NCBI GenBank assembly: GCA_937925645.1
Contig: CALAMB010000485.1
Location: 10,484-74,483 of the forward strand
Direction: 5' to 3'
From: an uncultured Acidobacteriota bacterium
Lineage (GTDB): Bacteria; Acidobacteriota; JAAYUB01
Length of the DNA: 64,000 bases
Shown here piece after piece: positions 60,215 through 64,000 of this stretch; within the stretch, counting starts at the first letter, position 1, and each line of letters starts with the position of its first letter. The position numbers and the translations under genes are program-made. The notes beneath the pieces were generated by a model. The model had not been told where the DNA came from. It searched no databases and was given only the letters and a program-made list of their open reading frames with translations.

Positions 60215-60676
60215 ATGACAGTCAAGCTGGTCGCGCGCAACAAGAAGGCGTTTTATGACTACGAGATCGTGGAGAAGATCGAGGCCGGGCTGGTCCTCCA
60301 GGGAACCGAAGTCAAGGCGCTGCGCGAGGGTCGGATCAACCTGAAGGACTCGCATGCCAAAATACGCAATGGCGAAATGTGGCTGGTGGAGTGCCACATC
60401 AGCCCGTATACCCACGGCAACATCAACAACCATGACCCGGTCCGCCCGCGCAAGCTCCTTCTCCATGGCACCGAAATCCGGCGACTCATCGGCAAGGTGA
60501 CAGAGAAAGGCATGACCCTGATCCCGCTGTCGATATACTTCAACGCCCAGGGCCGGGTGAAGGTGGAGCTGGGCCTGTGCCGGGGCAAGAAGACCGTGGA
60601 CAAGCGCCGCACCGAGCAGGAGCGGACTGAAAAACGCGAGATCGAGAAGATCATGAAGAACCGGGGGCGGGAATGA
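60215..60676 (+). CDS. smpB: SsrA-binding protein SmpB
   Basis: Binds tmRNA and brings it to stalled ribosomes for trans-translation. 153 residues. The signatures are NKKAFYDYEIVEKIEAGLVL, GTEVKALREGRINLKDS, HISPYTHGNINNHDPVRPRK, and a basic C-terminal tail (GKKTVDKRRTEQERTEKREI) that enters the mRNA channel. ATG 60215 is the family start; the frame is open far upstream only as shadow. It overlaps the next gene by 4 nt. No tmRNA gene is visible here. Confidence 0.96.
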   Translation: MTVKLVARNKKAFYDYEIVEKIEAGLVLQGTEVKALREGRINLKDSHAKIRNGEMWLVECHISPYTHGNINNHDPVRPRKLLLHGTEIRRLIGKVTEKGMTLIPLSIYFNAQGRVKVELGLCRGKKTVDKRRTEQERTEKREIEKIMKNRGRE

Positions 60677-61371
60677 AGCGGCCGCTGATCCGCATTGTCC
60701 TGGCCGTCTGGCTCGCCGCCGCCGCGGTGACGCCGGGGACGGCGCTGGACATCATGGACCGGGGCGCCTTCGCCATCTATCGCAACGGCCAGCCCTCGGG
60801 CAGCGAAGATTTTCAGATCTCCCTGCTGGACGGCGCGGGTACTGTCCGGGCCACCACTACGGTCCGAGTGATGCAGGACGCCCTGACCCGGGACATTGTC
60901 CAGACCAGCACCCTCGTCTTGGACCGCAACCTGGTGCCCCGAACCTATCATCTCACCAGCCAGGTGGGTCTGATCAAGCAGAGCCTCCAGGTGGAGTTCA
61001 AGCTGCGGCTGGCCATTTGCCGGTTCGATCTGGGCACGTCACAGAAATCGGAGGCGGCCGTGCTGGCCCCCGACGTGACCATCCTCGACGACAACGTGTT
61101 CTGTCACTGGGCGATGCTCCTGTCGCGCTACAACATGGACCTCAAGGGCGCCCAGACTGTCCAGGTGTTCATCCCCCAGATGGGGGAGCGGGGGACGGGC
61201 CCTATGGTGATCGAGCACTTCGGCCGGGAGCGCGCCGAGGGGCTTAAAGGACGGCCGCACCGGTTCCGCGTGCGAAGCCCCCAGCTCACCGTGAATGCCT
61301 GGTACGACGACGGGCGGGTCTTGAAAATCCAGGTTCCGGCGAACCGGGCGGAAGTCGTCCGCGTCCAATAG
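60673..61371 (+). CDS. Exported beta-rich protein of unknown function
   Basis: 232 residues with a signal peptide (IRIVLAVWLAAAAVTPGTA). The mature part reads as successive beta strands (GAFAIYRNGQPSGSEDFQIS, TTTVRVMQDALTRD, TSTLVLDRNLVPRTYHLTSQ). Then comes a segment VFCHWAMLLSRYNMD, and a last part LTVNAWYDDGRVLKIQVPA. The layout resembles lipocalin-like or LolA-type barrels of the 'yrNGkpvGsE' kind found in exported unknowns. I cannot name the family. ATGA overlap with smpB means co-translation. Confidence 0.66.
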   Translation: MKRPLIRIVLAVWLAAAAVTPGTALDIMDRGAFAIYRNGQPSGSEDFQISLLDGAGTVRATTTVRVMQDALTRDIVQTSTLVLDRNLVPRTYHLTSQVGLIKQSLQVEFKLRLAICRFDLGTSQKSEAAVLAPDVTILDDNVFCHWAMLLSRYNMDLKGAQTVQVFIPQMGERGTGPMVIEHFGRERAEGLKGRPHRFRVRSPQLTVNAWYDDGRVLKIQVPANRAEVVRVQ

Positions 61372-61397
61372 ACCGGGAACGCGGGGGAAGCACAGCC

Positions 61398-61817
61398 GTG
61401 ATCATCCATACCGAAACGCGCACCTACGAAACCACCGGCCGCACCGACATTCTTGACCTGACGGGGGACGCCGCGGCGTGCGTCGCCGGCTCCGGCGTCC
61501 GTCGGGGGCAGTTGACGGTGAGCGTGCCCGGTTCCACCGCCGCCGTGACCACGATCGAATTCGAAGACGGCGCCCTGGCGGACTTGCGCGCGGCTGTGGA
61601 ACGCCTGGCTCCGGCCGGCGAGCCGTACCACCATGACCGGCGGTGGGGGGATGGCAACGGCTACGCCCACGTCCGCGCGGCCCTGCTGGGTCCCGCCCTC
61701 ACCCTGCCTGTCGCCGACGCCCGGCCCGTTCTCGGCACCTGGCAGCAAGTCATCCTGCTGGACTTCGACAATCGGCCCCGCCGGCGGTCAGTGGTTTTCC
61801 ACGTGATGGGGGAGTGA
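61398..61817 (+). CDS. YjbQ/UPF0047 family protein
   Basis: 139 residues, the full length for the family. Signatures are RGQLTVSVPGSTAAVTTIEF, GDGNGYAHVRAALLG, and the C-terminal GTWQQVILLDFDNRPRRRSV. The His residues of YHHD and YAHVR fit the family's metal or substrate site. YjbQ proteins show secondary thiamine-phosphate synthase activity in some assays; the true role is unsettled. GTG start. Directly abuts the next gene (stop at 61817, ATG at 61818). Confidence 0.9.
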   Translation: MIIHTETRTYETTGRTDILDLTGDAAACVAGSGVRRGQLTVSVPGSTAAVTTIEFEDGALADLRAAVERLAPAGEPYHHDRRWGDGNGYAHVRAALLGPALTLPVADARPVLGTWQQVILLDFDNRPRRRSVVFHVMGE

Positions 61818-63407
61818 ATGATCCGACTGCTCGCCGCCTGCTGCCTCGTGTGCCTCGCCGCCGCCCAGCCGACCGCCGGATCGGGCGACGGCGACGCGCC
61901 GCTCCGGGGCACCATCCGCCAGGCGGACGACCGGACCTGGCTGGCCGCGGATGACGGCCGGCGCCTGCTCATCGAGGGAGACGGGGCGATCTGCTTCAAG
62001 TACGCGAACTGCCGGATCGAGGTGCTCGACCCCCTGATCGCCGGGGATGCCACTCTCCAATTCACCCGCTACCGAATCCTGGCCGGCGACGACGGCCAGG
62101 CGCTGGACTTCCCGCCGCGCAAGATTCTCAACACCAAGAACCGGCAGCCGTACACCGAATTCCAGTTCGTGCACGTGGGACCGACCCTGCGCTTCAAGCT
62201 GTACATCGCCAACCGCGGCGACAAGCCCCTGCGGATCCGCTTCCCGTCCAGCCAGAAATATGACTTCGCCGTCATGACACCCGACCAGCAAACCACTCTG
62301 TGGCGCTGGTCCTGGGGGCGCAACTTCGAGATCGGTTTCAGCGACCTGATTCTGGCGCCCGGCCAGCAGTACACCTACACCGAAAAGTGGGAGTACCAGC
62401 GCGACTACGTCGAGGACGGCGAGTACATCGCCTTCGCCGAACTGCACTGCCTGCCCCACGGCATCCTGACCGACGTGCAGAAGTTCATCATCCAGTCGCG
62501 GCTTCACCAGCTGGGCATGCAGCCCTACTTCCTCCCGCTGGAGTTGGACAACACCTGGACCTATCGCGCGGTCGACGGCGGCCCGCACCTGAAGAGCCAG
62601 ATCACCGGACTGGTGACGGCCGGCGGCCGGGAGTATTACGTCATCTCATTTTTCCCCGACGCGAACTGCCTGGACGACGCCGGCGAACCGCGCCCGGGGG
62701 ACAGCCGGTTCATCCGCTGGGACCCGGCCACCGCCGAATACCGGGAATGGACGTCGCAGGGGGAGCGCAGCCTGCTGGGTGTGGACGGGACGCGCCGTCT
62801 CCTGCCGGCGGACAAGCCGGTCAGCACCCCGGTGGGACAGTACACCACCTGTCTGGAGTACCGCGCGCTGGAGAACCGCACCTGGCAGCTGCGCGGCCTG
62901 ATCGTACCCGGACTCGGCCTGATCCGCGCCGTCGTGCCGCGAGAAGATCGGCCACCCGTTGAACTGGAACTCGTGGATGTGGCCCTCGGCCAGTCGGCGC
63001 GCCGGCCGGAGGCCGCGCCGCCATCCGCCGCCCCCGGCGATGCAATGGGCGACTTCCGGCTGCTTTACCGCCGCACCGGCGGGCACCCCCCCGAGGACTT
63101 CCTTCTCAGCCTGCGGGCCAACGGCACCCTGGTGGTGCTGGAGCGGGGCGCCATCACGCGGCAGGCGGTGGTGTCCGCCGAGCGCCTCTGGGCTCTCGTT
63201 CAGGTCATGGACGGGGCCGGGCTGTTCCAGCTCAACGAGCGTTACGGTGACGGCGACATCGAGGATCCGCTGGCGATCGAGCTCGACGTCGTGTTTGATG
63301 GCCGGACCCGGCACGTGCGCATGCGGACCAGCGCCAAGGACAAGCCGCCGCAGGCTTTCTGGACGATTGTCAACGAAATCGAGAACCTGCTGAGAAGCCT
63401 GCCGTGA
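61818..63407 (+). CDS. Exported protein with BsuPI-type domain
   Basis: 529 residues with a signal peptide (LLAACCLVCLAAAQPTAG). A BsuPI (intracellular proteinase inhibitor family) domain lies near residues 115-210: LRFKLYIANRGDKPLRIRFP, SSQKYDFAVMTPD, LWRWSWGRNF, LILAPGQQYTYTEKW. It is followed by a second all-beta region (about 240-390, LDNTWTYRAVDGG, TWQLRGLIVPGLGLI). The C-terminal alpha/beta domain (about 410-529) has FLLSLRANGTLVVLERG and reads like an unnamed periplasmic domain. Whether it inhibits a protease is unknown. Confidence 0.75.
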   Translation: MIRLLAACCLVCLAAAQPTAGSGDGDAPLRGTIRQADDRTWLAADDGRRLLIEGDGAICFKYANCRIEVLDPLIAGDATLQFTRYRILAGDDGQALDFPPRKILNTKNRQPYTEFQFVHVGPTLRFKLYIANRGDKPLRIRFPSSQKYDFAVMTPDQQTTLWRWSWGRNFEIGFSDLILAPGQQYTYTEKWEYQRDYVEDGEYIAFAELHCLPHGILTDVQKFIIQSRLHQLGMQPYFLPLELDNTWTYRAVDGGPHLKSQITGLVTAGGREYYVISFFPDANCLDDAGEPRPGDSRFIRWDPATAEYREWTSQGERSLLGVDGTRRLLPADKPVSTPVGQYTTCLEYRALENRTWQLRGLIVPGLGLIRAVVPREDRPPVELELVDVALGQSARRPEAAPPSAAPGDAMGDFRLLYRRTGGHPPEDFLLSLRANGTLVVLERGAITRQAVVSAERLWALVQVMDGAGLFQLNERYGDGDIEDPLAIELDVVFDGRTRHVRMRTSAKDKPPQAFWTIVNEIENLLRSLP

Positions 63408-63417
63408 GGAGGTAACC

Positions 63418-64000
63418 GTGCGCCAAACAGTCGCCATCCTGATCCTGGCCGCCCTGACGGTCGCCCCGCCCGGGCTGCCGCGACCGCAGGAGCCGGCAAC
63501 AACCGCCGACACGGTGACCGCCGGCGTGTCCATGGTGTTGGTGAACGTCACCGTGCTGACCGGCTACGGCTTTCCCGTCGCCGGCCTCAAGGCGGAGAAC
63601 TTCAAGATCTTCGACAACGGCCAGGAGATGCCCGTCGCCGTGTTTCAGGAGGCCGCCCAACGCCTGAACATCGTGCTGATCATCGACTCGAGCGGCAGCA
63701 CCTACAAGCAGATGAGCCTGATCAAGCAGGGCGCCATCGACTTCCTTCGCCGGCTGCAGGACACCCGCGCCCAGGACCGCCTGGCCATCGTCAACTTCAA
63801 CGATGACATCAGCCTGCTGGCCGATTTCGAGACGGGGTGGCGGGAAAAGGCGGCCCTGGTGCAGGACCGCCTCGACGCCATGGGGGGCACCGCATTGTAC
63901 GACGCCATCTTCCTCTCCACGCGCGACGTGATCCAACGGACGCCGGGCCGGCGCATCGTCGTGCTCTACACCGACGGTATCGACAACAAGAGCTTGAAGG
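63418..64000 (+). CDS. Exported VWFA-related protein (cut by window end)
   Basis: The first 194 residues are visible. Signal peptide (VAILILAALTVAPPGLP), then VNVTVLTGYGFPVAGLKAEN and FKIFDNGQEMPVAVFQ. The VWA domain begins with the MIDAS motif DSSGS in LNIVLIIDSSGSTYKQMSLI and continues RLAIVNFNDD, GGTALYDAIFL and RRIVVLYTDGIDN. This is the layout of the VWFA-related family abundant in Acidobacteriota. GTG 63418 has GAGGAGG at 63406-63412. The frame stays open at the window edge. Function of the family is not established. Confidence 0.85.
   Translation, partial: MRQTVAILILAALTVAPPGLPRPQEPATTADTVTAGVSMVLVNVTVLTGYGFPVAGLKAENFKIFDNGQEMPVAVFQEAAQRLNIVLIIDSSGSTYKQMSLIKQGAIDFLRRLQDTRAQDRLAIVNFNDDISLLADFETGWREKAALVQDRLDAMGGTALYDAIFLSTRDVIQRTPGRRIVVLYTDGIDNKSLK

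Overview
This window is 64 kb of GC-rich, gene-dense chromosome from a diderm (LPS-making) bacterium, most likely an Acidobacteriota member. The evidence for a diderm is hldD, waaA, lpxK and a full type II secretion (T2SS) operon. The evidence for Acidobacteriota is indirect: the truncated last gene looks like the exported VWFA-related family that is expanded in that phylum, and exported proteins of unknown function are unusually frequent. I see no rRNA, tRNA, CRISPR array, insertion sequence or prophage. Both ends cut genes: dprA at the left edge and the VWFA-related gene at the right edge.

Layout. (1) 1-8 kb: housekeeping block dprA-topA-corC-like-ribD-ybeY on the plus strand, then usp and fabH on the minus strand. 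(2) 7.8-21.2 kb: an ECF sigma factor, a zinc-finger anti-sigma factor and an unknown exported protein lead into gspE-F-G-H-I-J-K-L-M-C-D, closed by a clear intrinsic terminator. (3) 21.3-24.6 kb: a second ECF sigma module with a membrane protein (probable anti-sigma), a small repeat protein and an FG-GAP exported protein. (4) 24.6-35.6 kb: two glycosyltransferases, a PHP phosphoesterase, murB, a tandem M16 peptidase, hldD, a HARE-HTH protein, a small membrane protein, an IMP/GMP-type HAD 5'-nucleotidase and a small DNA-binding-like protein. (5) 35.6-42.4 kb: larE, an exported DUF3352-like protein, a glutaryl-CoA dehydrogenase-like enzyme, an AT-rich structured island, larB, pepT and a PduO-type cobalamin adenosyltransferase. 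(6) 42.5-44.9 kb: waaA-lpxK. (7) 60.1 down to 44.8 kb on the minus strand: a six-gene operon for exported proteins (beta-propeller, VIT-VWA, a 2385-residue repeat protein, a DUF3352-like protein, a compact PBP-like transpeptidase and a SpoIID-type protein). (8) 60.2-64 kb: smpB, an exported unknown, a YjbQ-family protein, a BsuPI-domain exported protein and the VWFA-related protein.

How it fits together. The gsp operon should build a complete T2SS apart from the prepilin peptidase, which is not here, and its 5' position next to an ECF/anti-sigma pair suggests envelope-signal control. waaA, lpxK and hldD serve lipid A/inner-core LPS, and murB serves peptidoglycan. The minus-strand operon of region 7 is the strongest candidate for an undescribed system. 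Its genes overlap by 4-32 nt or are 10 nt apart, and it joins two peptidoglycan-type enzymes to three very large putative periplasmic scaffold or interaction proteins. It appears to be driven by a promoter placed so close to the first ATG that the mRNA would be nearly leaderless.

Promoter calls are by eye. Functional names come from motif recognition only, with no database search.
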